Assembly: GCF_011772445.1 (NCBI RefSeq)
Contig: NZ_WVZN01000021.1
Location: 124,001-188,000 of the forward strand
Length of the DNA stretch: 64,000 nucleotides
Origin: Hydrogenophaga sp.
GTDB taxonomy: Bacteria; Pseudomonadota; Gammaproteobacteria; Burkholderiales; Burkholderiaceae_C
Direction of reading: 5' to 3'
The number at the start of each line of letters is the position of its first letter. The stretch's first letter is position 1. The notes under the pieces were generated by a model. The model was given only the letters and a program-made list of their open reading frames with translations, searched no databases and was not told where the DNA came from. This document shows, in pieces, positions 1-11,923 of this stretch. Both the position numbers and the translations under genes were made by a program.

Positions 1-477
1 GCCGCGCTCAACCGCGAGGCCACCGAGCCCGTCACGCTGGCGCGCGAGGTGATCGACGAACTCGCGGCTGCGCGTCCCGAGGCGCGTCGGATCGCGCTGC
101 ATGTGGACGAAGCGCTGCCCTCGGTCTCGCTCGACCGCGTGCGCATCCGTTTGCTGCTGCGCAACCTGCTGGACAACGCGCTGCGCCACGGCGCGGAGGC
201 GACCACGCCGCCCGAACTGCGGGTGGAGAACGCGGGCGAGGAGGGGGTGCGCTTCGTGGTGCGCGACCACGGGCCGGGCGTGCCCGAAGACCAGATCGCG
301 CAGCTGGCCCAGGCCTTCTACCGCCCCGACAGCGCCCGCACCCGGAACGCGGGCGGGGTGGGGCTGGGGCTGTACCTGTGCCGCCTGGTGGCGCAGGCGC
401 ACGGCGGGCGCTGCGAGATCCGCAACGCGCAGCCGGGGCTGGTGGTGAGCGTCACGCTGCCGGTGGCGCGGGGGTGA
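1..477 (+). CDS. Sensor histidine kinase, C-terminal part (5' end outside window)
   Basis: The reading frame is open from the first base, so the gene begins upstream of the window. About 158 C-terminal residues are visible. They form a HATPase_c domain: an N box with N-L-L-D-N-A-L-R-H, a G1 box with DHGPGVP, and a G2 region with GVGLGLYLC. This is the ATP-binding half of a two-component kinase that phosphorylates a conserved His upstream, which lies out of view. The visible piece runs directly to its stop with no receiver domain, so it is not a C-terminal hybrid kinase. The sensor input and partner regulator cannot be judged from here. Confidence 0.9.
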   Translation, partial: AALNREATEPVTLAREVIDELAAARPEARRIALHVDEALPSVSLDRVRIRLLLRNLLDNALRHGAEATTPPELRVENAGEEGVRFVVRDHGPGVPEDQIAQLAQAFYRPDSARTRNAGGVGLGLYLCRLVAQAHGGRCEIRNAQPGLVVSVTLPVARG

Positions 478-568
478 ACAGGCTGATCTGCCGTGGGCCG
501 TTCTGCGGCGGTTTTCCGGCGGTTTTCGACCGATTGGCCGACACGCTTCGCGCCTAGAGTCGGGGGCT

Positions 569-1777
569 ATGTATCGGCCACTGCCTCTGGATTCCTTCGC
601 CTTGCATGAGCCCGTCCCGGTCAACATCTGGGACGCCAAGGGCGTGCTGTTGCTGCGCAAGGGCGAGGCGATCACCTCGGAGCAGCACCGCGGCGTGCTC
701 ATGCTGCATGCGCCGCTGGTGCTGGCCGCCGACTGGCAGGCGCTGAACTACGGCTACACCAGCTCGCTGGACCGCATGGTGCGCGGCAACCAGTCGCTGC
801 AACGCATTGCGGAGCTGAGCGCGCTGTCGTCATCGGCCGCCGTGGCCTACGGGGTCGAGGAAGGGACGTCCGCGCCGGAGGCCTGGGCCGACTTGCACGC
901 CTCGCTGGCGGCGGTGCTGCACCAGGGGCCCGAGGCGCATCAGTTCATGGAACGACTGCTGAAGGTGCAGGCGCGCGGCGATCAACTGTGGGACGACCAG
1001 CCCGACAACAGCCTGCTGGTGCTGGTGCAACTGCTCTTCGACACGCGCGTGTCCTACAGCGCCACGCACGCGCTGCTGGCCGCCGGCCTGTGTGCCCTGG
1101 TGGCTCCGTTGGCGGGCATGGACGAGAAGCAGCGGCGCGCGCTGGTGCTGGCGGCGCTGACCATGAACATGGGCATGACCCGCGAGCACGACCAGATGGC
1201 GCGCCAGCCCGGGCCGCTCAGTTCGCCCCAGCGCAAGGTGGTGCGCGAGCACCCGCAGCAGAGCGTGGCCCTGTTGCGCCAACTGGGCGTGATGGACACC
1301 GAATGGATCCGCCTGGTGGCGCAACACCACGAGAAACCCGACGGCACGGGCTACCCCAAAGGCGAGCGCGTCGACCGCATCACGCACCGCCTGCTGCAGA
1401 TGGCCGACGTGTACGTGGCCTGCATCAGCCCGCGCAAAAGCCGGGGCGCGCTGCTGTCGCAACAGGTGGCGCGGGAGCTCTACATGGGCGGCCACCGCGC
1501 GCCCGACCAGTTGGGCGCGCTGTTCGTCAAGAGCGTGGGCTTCTACCCGCCGGGCAGCTACGTGCGTCTGGCCAGCGACGAGCTGGGCGTGGTGGTGCGC
1601 CGGGGCGCCAAGGCCAACGAACCCAAGGTGTTCGCGCTGGTGGGCCGCCAGGGCCTGCCGCTGGGCGAGCCGGTGCTGCGCGACACGGCCGACCCGGCCT
1701 GGGCGGTGAAGGCCAGCCTGCCGCCGGGCGAGGTGAAGGTCATCGTCAACGTGGAACGGCTGATCGCGCGCTGCTGA
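569..1777 (+). CDS. HD-GYP-family protein with degenerate HD motif
   Basis: 402 residues. The C-terminal half matches the HD-GYP fold of cyclic-di-GMP phosphodiesterases: HHEKPDGTGYPKG around residues 252-265 carries the GYP signature. The family's catalytic His-Asp dyad, expected in a motif like L-x-H-D-I-G-K, is here T-M-N-M-G-M at residues 198-203, so His and Asp are replaced by Met199 and Asn200. From family knowledge, loss of the HD pair normally removes metal binding and hydrolysis. The protein may therefore be a c-di-GMP sensor or adaptor rather than an enzyme (inference). The N-terminal ~150 residues resemble no domain I can name. A TAGAGT hexamer lies 8 nt before the ATG and no clear ribosome binding site is seen. 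Confidence 0.8.
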   Translation: MYRPLPLDSFALHEPVPVNIWDAKGVLLLRKGEAITSEQHRGVLMLHAPLVLAADWQALNYGYTSSLDRMVRGNQSLQRIAELSALSSSAAVAYGVEEGTSAPEAWADLHASLAAVLHQGPEAHQFMERLLKVQARGDQLWDDQPDNSLLVLVQLLFDTRVSYSATHALLAAGLCALVAPLAGMDEKQRRALVLAALTMNMGMTREHDQMARQPGPLSSPQRKVVREHPQQSVALLRQLGVMDTEWIRLVAQHHEKPDGTGYPKGERVDRITHRLLQMADVYVACISPRKSRGALLSQQVARELYMGGHRAPDQLGALFVKSVGFYPPGSYVRLASDELGVVVRRGAKANEPKVFALVGRQGLPLGEPVLRDTADPAWAVKASLPPGEVKVIVNVERLIARC

Positions 1778-1824
1778 GCGCGGGGCTTTGGCCCGCCCGG
1801 GGCGCTTTCCCTGGAAGCGGCTGG

Positions 1825-1830
1825 GATAAT
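1825..1830 (+). promoter_or_regulatory. Candidate -10 element of dusA, very short leader
   Basis: GATAAT ends only 6 nt before the dusA ATG. If it is used, transcription would start at or next to the start codon. No good -35 hexamer is seen at 16-18 bp spacing. Confidence 0.4.
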
Positions 1831-1836
1831 CCCGGG

Positions 1837-2844
<1,008 letters not shown>

Positions 2845-2851
2845 AGAGGCC

Positions 2852-2885
2852 TGAAAAGAAAAAGGGCCGCGTCACGCGCGGCCCT
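2852..2885 (-). terminator. Rho-independent terminator for the dioxygenase gene (reverse strand)
   Basis: A perfect 9-bp stem (2863-2871 with 2877-2885, GGGCCGCG core) and 5-nt loop are followed, on the reverse strand, by a U-rich run from 2862 down to 2852. It sits between convergent dusA and the dioxygenase gene. The tail orientation fits termination of the reverse-strand operon. Confidence 0.75.
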
Positions 2886-2901
2886 CGTCTGCGCCCTGCG
2901 C

Positions 2902-3780
2902 TCAGGCCGCCAGCAGCATCGCCTCGGGCGTGTCGTTGATGGTGGTGCGCCGCAGCTCGCGCCGTTCGGCGATGTCGTAGCGGCGGCCGCGGTGCAGGGT
3001 GCTGCGGTTGTCCCAGATCACCAGGTCGCCGGGCGTCCATTCGTGCACGTACACGTTCTCTCGCCGCGTGGCGTGCTCCAGCAGGTCGCTGAGGTACATG
3101 CGGGCCTCGGCCACCGGCCAGCCGAGGATCTCGCGCGCGTGCACGCCCACGAACAGCACCTTGCGGCCCGAGCCCGGGTGCGTGTCGGCCAGGGGCCAGA
3201 CGGCGGGCGGGATTTCCTTCTTCTGGTCGTCGGTGTAGGCGTCGTCACCCAGCAGGATGCGGGTGTGCAGCGCGAAATGCTCGGCCTTGAGGTCCTGGAT
3301 TTCGGCCTTGGTGCGCTCGTCCAGCGTGTCGTAGGCGTGGCGCAGGTCGGCGAACTCGGTGTTGCCGCCCCAGCTCGGCTTGATCACGCAATGCAGCATG
3401 GAGTAGGCCGCGCGCGGGTTCATGAAGGAGCTGTCGCTGTGCCAGAGCTGGTTGGCGAAGTTGGACAGGTTCTTGGGCGAGTCGCGGCGCGCGATGTTGC
3501 CCTGCGCGTCGACGTTGGAGATGTCGATCAGGCGTTCGTCCTCCAGCCGCTCGGGCCGTTTGAAGACACGCTTGAGGCCGATGTCCAGCGGGCCGAAGTG
3601 TCTGGCGAAGTCGAGCTGCTGCTGCGCCGTCAGCGGCTGGCCGCGAAAGACGAGCACCGCATGCTCGTTCATGGCGGCATTGACGGCGCGCACGTCGGCT
3701 TCCGACAGCGGCCGGGTGAGATCGAGGCCGCTGGCCTCGGCGCCGAAGACGGGGTGCAAGGGTTTGAGTTGCAGGCTCAC
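2902..3780 (-). CDS. TauD/TfdA-family Fe(II)/2-oxoglutarate dioxygenase
   Basis: 292 residues, normal for the family. The Fe(II) facial triad is visible: His114 and Asp116 in LWHSDSSF and the distal His263 in STLHRGRRYD. Arginines around 274-277 suit 2-oxoglutarate binding. Such enzymes hydroxylate and so cleave small acids such as taurine, 2,4-D-like aryloxyacids or alkyl sulfates. The substrate cannot be read from sequence, and NxxLWHSDSSF is the TfdA-like flavour of the motif. Translation appears to start at GTG (3778-3780), about 10 nt after a GGAAGG. It is 19 nt downstream of the Bug-type binding protein and probably forms an operon with it, ending at the hairpin near 2870. Confidence 0.9.
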   Translation of the reverse strand: MSLQLKPLHPVFGAEASGLDLTRPLSEADVRAVNAAMNEHAVLVFRGQPLTAQQQLDFARHFGPLDIGLKRVFKRPERLEDERLIDISNVDAQGNIARRDSPKNLSNFANQLWHSDSSFMNPRAAYSMLHCVIKPSWGGNTEFADLRHAYDTLDERTKAEIQDLKAEHFALHTRILLGDDAYTDDQKKEIPPAVWPLADTHPGSGRKVLFVGVHAREILGWPVAEARMYLSDLLEHATRRENVYVHEWTPGDLVIWDNRSTLHRGRRYDIAERRELRRTTINDTPEAMLLAA

Positions 3781-3799
3781 GGTGCGATGTCCTTCCGGG

Positions 3800-4762
3800 T
3801 CATTCCTGTTGGATGTTGGCTTCGGTGACGATGCGGCCCCAGCGCTTCATTTCGGACGCGATGAAGGCATCGAACTGATCGGGCGTGGAACCCACCACCT
3901 GCAGGCCGAATTCCTGCGCGCGCTTTTGCACGTCCGGTGTGGCCAGGGCCTTGGCCGTGTCGGCCTGGATCTTCTGCAGCACCGGCTTGGGCGTGCCCGC
4001 GGGCGCGACGAAGCCCAGCAGCGCGCCCACGTTGAAGCCGGGAATGGTCTCGGCCACGGTGGGGTAGTTGTGCCCGGCCACGCGCTTGTCGCCCATGGTG
4101 GCGATGAGCTTCATGCGCCCGCCCTGAACGTAGGGCAGGATGGACAGGAAGGGGTCGACCACCAGGTCGAGCCGGCCGCCCATGAGTTCGGTGTGCGCGG
4201 GCGCGCTGCCCTTCATGGCGATGTGCTGCATCTCGAAGCCGGCCTCGCGTTTGAGCAGCTCGGCGCCCAGGTGCGTGGTGCTGCCGGCGCCGGGCGTGCC
4301 GTAGTTCAGCTTGCCGGGGTGCTTCTTGGCGTAGTCGATGAGTTCGCGCAGGTTGTTGAAGGGCGCGTCGGGGTGGGCCACGATGGCCAGTTGCATGTTG
4401 AAGAGCTGCGTGACGCCGGACAGGTCCTTCTGCGTGTCGTAAGGCAGCTTTTTGCGCAGGGTGGGGTTGACCGCGAGCGAGGAGTTCACCATGCCAATGG
4501 TCTGGCCGTCCGGTGCCGACTTGGCCACGAAGTCGGCACCGATCACCGTGCCGGCACCCGGCTTGTAGTCCACGATCACGGGCTGGCCCCAGGTCTCCTG
4601 CAGTTTCTGACCCAGCAGGCGGGCCACGGTATCGGTGGGGCCGCCGGGCGGGAAGGGCACGATGAGCTTGACCGGGCCCTTGGGAAAATCCTGCGCGCTG
4701 GCGGGCGCCAGCGCCGTCAGTCCGAGCGCGAGGGCGAGTGCGGTGTTCTTGATCCAGTTCAA
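3800..4762 (-). CDS. Bug-family tripartite tricarboxylate transporter substrate-binding protein
   Basis: 320 residues with a Sec signal peptide (hydrophobic ALALALGLTALAPASAQ) and the Bug-family opening F-P-x-G-P-V-K-L-I-V-P-F-P-P-G-G-P-T-D. The internal segments GTPGAGSTTHLGAELLK and PTVAETIPGFNVG are typical. Bug proteins are periplasmic receptors for carboxylates, hugely expanded in Bordetella and other Burkholderiales and often orphaned from TctAB membrane subunits, as here. The start codon is TTG at 4760-4762 with a GGAG 7 nt upstream. It is divergent from the IclR regulator and co-directional with the dioxygenase, suggesting uptake of the dioxygenase substrate (inference). Confidence 0.92.
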   Translation of the reverse strand: MNWIKNTALALALGLTALAPASAQDFPKGPVKLIVPFPPGGPTDTVARLLGQKLQETWGQPVIVDYKPGAGTVIGADFVAKSAPDGQTIGMVNSSLAVNPTLRKKLPYDTQKDLSGVTQLFNMQLAIVAHPDAPFNNLRELIDYAKKHPGKLNYGTPGAGSTTHLGAELLKREAGFEMQHIAMKGSAPAHTELMGGRLDLVVDPFLSILPYVQGGRMKLIATMGDKRVAGHNYPTVAETIPGFNVGALLGFVAPAGTPKPVLQKIQADTAKALATPDVQKRAQEFGLQVVGSTPDQFDAFIASEMKRWGRIVTEANIQQE

Positions 4763-4785
4763 GGTGTGTCTCCGGTTGCGTCTTT

Positions 4786-4847
4786 AAAATGGAACGGTGT
4801 CTCGAAATTATATGACGATCACAGAAAAATGGAACGACGTCTCAAAA
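4786..4847. promoter_or_regulatory. Pair of direct operator-like repeats between Bug protein and IclR regulator genes
   Basis: Two copies of an AAAA-TGGAACGnyGTCTCr-AAA element lie at 4786-4807 and 4826-4847, exactly 40 bp apart (about four helical turns). Each is itself an imperfect palindrome (TGGAACG/CGTCTCA), as expected for an IclR dimer site. They occupy the divergent promoter region, so the adjacent regulator is the likely ligand. Confidence 0.6.
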
Positions 4848-4864
4848 AATCAGAGGTGATTGCC

Positions 4865-5650
4865 ATGGCCGATGAACCGCTCACGCAGGGGAAGGACGAG
4901 GTCAGCGCCCTGGCACGGGGCCTGACGGTGCTGAAGGCGGTGGCCGATGCCGACCAGCCGCTGTCGAACCGCGAACTGGCCGATGGCACCGGCATTCCCA
5001 AGGCCACCGTGTCGCGCCTGGTGGCCACGCTGCTGTCCGCCGGCTACCTGCGGCAGGCGCCCGGCAGCGAGCGCTACAGCCTGGGCTCGGCCACGCTGCA
5101 ACTGGGCAACGCTTACCTGCGCACCTTCGATTTCCGGCAGACGGCGCGCCTGCACCTGGCGGAACTGGCCGAGACGGCCGGCGCCAACGTGCACCTGACG
5201 GTGCGCGACGGGCTGGACATGCTGCTGATCGACACGCTGCGGCCACGCTCGGCGCTGATCCTCTCGCGCATGGACGTGGGCTCGCGCATGACCATGGCCA
5301 CCTCGGCGGCCGGGCGCGCCTACCTGGCAGCGCTGCCGCTGGCGCAACGCGACGCCGCGTACGAGGACATCCGCGCGTCCGTGGGCGAGGGCGCCTGGCC
5401 CGAGGTGGCCGCGCGGCTGGCCCAGGCCATGGAGGAGCACGGCCGGCTGGGCTTCTGCAGCTCCTTCGGCGAGTGGCACCCCGACATCCACGCCCTGGGT
5501 TTCAGCCTGCGCGGCATCGAGGGCGAGCTGTACGGCGTGAGCGTGGGCGGGCCGGCCTACAAGCTGCCGCGGGAGTGGCTGCTGGAGAAGGTGGCGCCGG
5601 CGCTGCTGGAGACGCGGCGCGCCATCGCGCGGGAAATCGGCGAGGGCTGA
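4865..5650 (+). CDS. IclR-family transcriptional regulator
   Basis: 261 residues. An N-terminal winged helix (ARGLTVLKAVADADQPLSNRELADGTG, then PKATVSRLVATLLSAGYL) is followed by the IclR effector domain with TSAAGRAYLAAL and the closing A-L-G-F-S-L-R-G-I-E-G-E-L segment. The ATG at 4865 was chosen because AGAGGTGA sits 6-7 nt upstream; an ATG at 4829 would add 12 residues but lies inside the second operator repeat. The gene is divergent from the Bug/dioxygenase operon and probably controls it, plus itself, through the repeats at 4786-4847. The ligand is presumably the dioxygenase substrate (inference). Confidence 0.93.
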   Translation: MADEPLTQGKDEVSALARGLTVLKAVADADQPLSNRELADGTGIPKATVSRLVATLLSAGYLRQAPGSERYSLGSATLQLGNAYLRTFDFRQTARLHLAELAETAGANVHLTVRDGLDMLLIDTLRPRSALILSRMDVGSRMTMATSAAGRAYLAALPLAQRDAAYEDIRASVGEGAWPEVAARLAQAMEEHGRLGFCSSFGEWHPDIHALGFSLRGIEGELYGVSVGGPAYKLPREWLLEKVAPALLETRRAIAREIGEG

Positions 5651-5666
5651 ATCGGGCCGGCCGCGC

Positions 5667-6323
5667 TCAGGTCGCTGCTTCGAGGCCGCTGGCGAAGTGT
5701 TCCCGCATGCGCCGCATGGCCAGGGCGCCGTCGCGCGCGCGCAGGGCCTCCATCACGGCGCGGTGCTCGGCCAGCGACCCTTCGATGCGCCCGGCCTTGA
5801 ACAGCGAGTGGTGGCGGTTGAGCTTCATTACCTTGCGCAGGTCGCTCACCATCTGCAGCCGCCAGCGGTTGTCGGCCAGTTCCAGCAGGCGCAGGTGAAA
5901 GCGTTCGTTGACGGCGAAGAAGCGGTCGCGGTCGTGCACGGCGGCTTCCAGCTCCTCGTGCAGCGCGCCGAGTTCGGCCAGCGCGGCGGCCTGGCCCTGG
6001 GCCGCCACCTCGCCCGCGGCGTCGGATTCGAGCAGCGACAGCAGGTGGTAGACGTCGCGCAGGTCCTTCTCGGACACTTCGGTGACGTAGGCGCCCCGGC
6101 GCACCTTCATGGTCACCAGGCCTTCGGCCGCCAGCACCTTCAGGGCCTCGCGCAAGGGGGTGCGGCTGATGCCGTACTCCTCGGCGATCTTCAATTCGTC
6201 GATCCAGCTGCCGGGCTGCAGCTCACGTTTGAAGATGCGCTGGCGCAGCAGCTCGGCCACCTCCTCGTAGAGCGCGCGTGGCGCCAGCGACGGGGCGGAG
6301 GGGGCGGCGGTGTCGGTGTCCAT
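5667..6323 (-). CDS. GntR-family (FadR/FCD) transcriptional regulator
   Basis: 218 residues. The N-terminal GntR winged helix runs EVAELLRQRIFKRELQPGSW to ISRTPLREALKVLAAEGLV. The C-terminal FCD ligand domain has the conserved acidic/His positions (D-R-F-F-x-V-N-E-R-F-H and S-L-A-E-H-R-A-V-M). It is divergent from the methylmalonyl-CoA mutase gene with an AT-rich palindrome between them, which makes it the likely regulator of the propionate module. FCD-domain regulators bind small carboxylates or acyl-CoA-like ligands. The start is the ATG at 6321-6323; a much longer open frame antisense to the mutase is a GC artefact. Confidence 0.92.
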   Translation of the reverse strand: MDTDTAAPSAPSLAPRALYEEVAELLRQRIFKRELQPGSWIDELKIAEEYGISRTPLREALKVLAAEGLVTMKVRRGAYVTEVSEKDLRDVYHLLSLLESDAAGEVAAQGQAAALAELGALHEELEAAVHDRDRFFAVNERFHLRLLELADNRWRLQMVSDLRKVMKLNRHHSLFKAGRIEGSLAEHRAVMEALRARDGALAMRRMREHFASGLEAAT

Positions 6324-6358
6324 GCAGGGGCCGATTCTAAGGGCTGACGGAAATTCTG

Positions 6359-6379
6359 CATCAATAATTATGAATGATG
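6359..6379. promoter_or_regulatory. Candidate GntR operator upstream of the mutase gene
   Basis: A 21-bp AT-rich imperfect palindrome, CATCA...TGATG at its ends, with 17 of 21 positions matching its own reverse complement. It stands out sharply in very GC-rich surroundings and lies between the GntR gene and the mutase gene. Size and symmetry suit a GntR dimer. Confidence 0.55.
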
Positions 6380-6449
6380 TACACTCCCCGTGGTTTCCCT
6401 GCCGCATTCCGTTGGCGCGTCCCACGCCGGCGTTTCCGATTCCGCTGCC

Positions 6450-8609
<2,160 letters not shown>

Positions 8610-8616
8610 ATGTGAT

Positions 8617-8629
8617 ACCGTAATACGGT
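8617..8629. promoter_or_regulatory. Perfect palindrome upstream of the RHH antitoxin
   Basis: ACCGTAATACGGT, two 6-bp arms around one central base, lies in the 39-bp gap between the mutase stop and the antitoxin start. Ribbon-helix-helix antitoxins autoregulate through short palindromes of this size, so it is a probable operator and marks a possible internal promoter. Confidence 0.6.
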
Positions 8630-8648
8630 CTTTCATCCGGAGTGCGCC

Positions 8649-8936
8649 ATGGCTGTTTCCGTCCGCATGGACCCTTTGCTCGAAAAAGAACTCGAACTGG
8701 CGGCTCGCCGCCAGGGCATCACCAAGTCCCAGTTCATCGTGGACGCGGTGGAGCGTGCGCTCGGCCGCAAGAACCCCTACGAGCTGCTGATGGCCTTGAA
8801 GCTGGAGGAGAAGTCCGCCGAGTACAAGGCGGTGGGCAAAGCCTTCGAGGGCGAGGAAAAGCCTTACGACACCTCGCGCTCGCGCGCCGCCATCGTGAAG
8901 AAGCTCAAGGCCAAGCATGGCGGCCGCGCTGGTTGA
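8649..8936 (+). CDS. Ribbon-helix-helix antitoxin of a PIN toxin-antitoxin pair
   Basis: 95 residues. The first ~40 form a CopG/Arc-type ribbon-helix-helix: strand V-S-V-R-M-D, then helices LLEKELELAARRQG and TKSQFIVDAVERAL. The charged C-terminal half (KNPYELLMALKLEEK to KAKHGG) would wrap the toxin. GGAG lies 6 nt before the ATG. The 3' end overlaps the PIN gene by 20 nt, the normal coupling in such modules. The unusual point is the location, between the mutase and its chaperone gene meaB. Confidence 0.85.
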   Translation: MAVSVRMDPLLEKELELAARRQGITKSQFIVDAVERALGRKNPYELLMALKLEEKSAEYKAVGKAFEGEEKPYDTSRSRAAIVKKLKAKHGGRAG

Positions 8937-9336
8937 CGCGGGGCCGATGGTGGCGCTGTTCGGGACCCGCCAGCCCCGCGCGCGGCACTACCTCGACCTG
9001 TTCAAGACCGCGTCGGAGCAGCACTGGTCGCTCTCCACCACCTGGCCCTGCGTGGTGGAGGCCAGCTACTTGCTGGCGCCGCCGCAGCGCTATACCTTCA
9101 TGCGGTGGGTGGCGGCGGGCGCGCTGGCGGTGTTCCCGTTCCAGCAGGACGCGCTGGAGGACTTCGCGGGCCTGATGCACCGCTACACAGAAGCCCCGCG
9201 CACCGAGATGGACCTGGCCGATGCCTCGCTGGTCTGGCTCGCTGCCGACACTGGTGTCACCACCATCATGACCACCGACGTGCGCGACTTTTCGCGCTAC
9301 CGCCTGCCCGACGGACGAGGCTTCGACATTCTGTGA
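8917..9336 (+). CDS. PIN-domain ribonuclease (VapC-like toxin)
   Basis: 139 residues, typical for VapC. The four acidic positions of the PIN active site are present: Asp7 ([12 protein letters not shown]), Glu48 (CVVEASYLL), Asp102 ([11 protein letters not shown]) and Asp121 (TTDVRDF), so the nuclease looks intact. PIN toxins cleave tRNA or rRNA in a Mg-dependent way and are held inactive by the partner antitoxin. Its stop codon overlaps the GTG start of meaB, so its translation is likely coupled to a cobalamin-enzyme chaperone. Confidence 0.87.
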   Translation: MAAALVDAGPMVALFGTRQPRARHYLDLFKTASEQHWSLSTTWPCVVEASYLLAPPQRYTFMRWVAAGALAVFPFQQDALEDFAGLMHRYTEAPRTEMDLADASLVWLAADTGVTTIMTTDVRDFSRYRLPDGRGFDIL

Positions 9337-10352
9337 GTGCTTCGCCGTTCCTCCTCGACGACAGCGTGCGCGCCCTCACCCAGGGGGAGGGCATGGTGCA
9401 GCGCCGCGCCATGGCCAAGGCCATCACGCTGCTCGAGTCCACCCGGGCCGAGCACCGCGCGCAGGGTGACGAGCTGCTCACCGCGCTGCTGCCGCACACG
9501 GGCAAGGCCTTTCGCCTGGGCCTCTCGGGCGTGCCGGGCGTGGGCAAGAGCACCTTCATCGAGGCCCTGGGCCTGCACCTCATCCGGCAAGGCCACCGCG
9601 TTGCGGTGCTCACGGTCGATCCGTCGAGCACCGTCTCGGGCGGCTCCATCCTGGGTGACAAGACGCGCATGGAGCAGCTCTCCATGGACGAGCGCGCCTT
9701 CATCCGCCCCAGCCCCAGCGGCGGCACCTTGGGCGGCGTGGCCGAGAAGACGCGCGAAGCCCTGCTGGTGTGCGAGGCCGCGGGCTACGACGTGGTGATC
9801 GTCGAGACCGTCGGCGTGGGCCAGAGCGAGACGGCCGTGGCCGGCATGACGGATTGTTTCGCGCTGCTGCAACTGCCCAATGCGGGCGACGACCTGCAGG
9901 CCATCAAGAAGGGCGTGATGGAGATCGCCGACCTCGTGGTCATCAACAAGGCCGACATCGACCCCGACGCCGCGACGCGGGCGCGCGCCATGATCACCTC
10001 GTCGCTGCGCCTGCTGGGCCAGCACGGCCGGCCCGATCACGCGGCGCACGACACCACGCACTGGCACCCCACGGTGATGCAGCTCTCGGCGCTCAAGGCA
10101 CAGGGCATCGACGCCTTCTGGGCCGAGATCGAACGCTTTCGCGCCCTGCAGACCGCCAACGGCGAATTCGCCGCGCGCCGCCAGCGCCAGGCCAGGGCCT
10201 GGATGTGGGAGCGCATCGACGCCGGCCTCAAGCAGCGCTTTCGCGAGCACCCGGCGGTGCGTGGCGCGCTGGCCGAGACCACCTCACGAGTGCTCGCAGG
10301 GCAACTGCCCGCCAGCACGGCGGCGCGGCAACTGCTCGCGCTGTTCGACTGA
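9333..10352 (+). CDS. meaB: MeaB/ArgK-type GTPase, methylmalonyl-CoA mutase chaperone
   Basis: 339 residues. This G3E-type P-loop GTPase gates cobalamin loading and protects methylmalonyl-CoA mutase from inactivation. Walker [10 protein letters not shown] is at residues 66-74, followed by VLTVDPSS, the switch-like ETVGVGQSE, and V-I-N-K-A-D for guanine recognition. GTG at 9333 was chosen: it overlaps the PIN stop in a GTGA arrangement and gives the family's N-terminus. The usual mcm-meaB adjacency is broken here by the toxin-antitoxin pair. Confidence 0.95.
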   Translation: MSASPFLLDDSVRALTQGEGMVQRRAMAKAITLLESTRAEHRAQGDELLTALLPHTGKAFRLGLSGVPGVGKSTFIEALGLHLIRQGHRVAVLTVDPSSTVSGGSILGDKTRMEQLSMDERAFIRPSPSGGTLGGVAEKTREALLVCEAAGYDVVIVETVGVGQSETAVAGMTDCFALLQLPNAGDDLQAIKKGVMEIADLVVINKADIDPDAATRARAMITSSLRLLGQHGRPDHAAHDTTHWHPTVMQLSALKAQGIDAFWAEIERFRALQTANGEFAARRQRQARAWMWERIDAGLKQRFREHPAVRGALAETTSRVLAGQLPASTAARQLLALFD

Positions 10353-10370
10353 TTCCTCCGGAGAAGAACC

Positions 10371-11903
<1,533 letters not shown>

Positions 11904-11923
11904 CGGCCCGAGGAGAAGACAAG

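Noticed and set aside
6390-6449. GTG at 6390 as start of methylmalonyl-CoA mutase
   Set aside because: It adds 20 residues unlike the family N-terminus. The ATG at 6450 gives standard length, though neither has a strong ribosome binding site.
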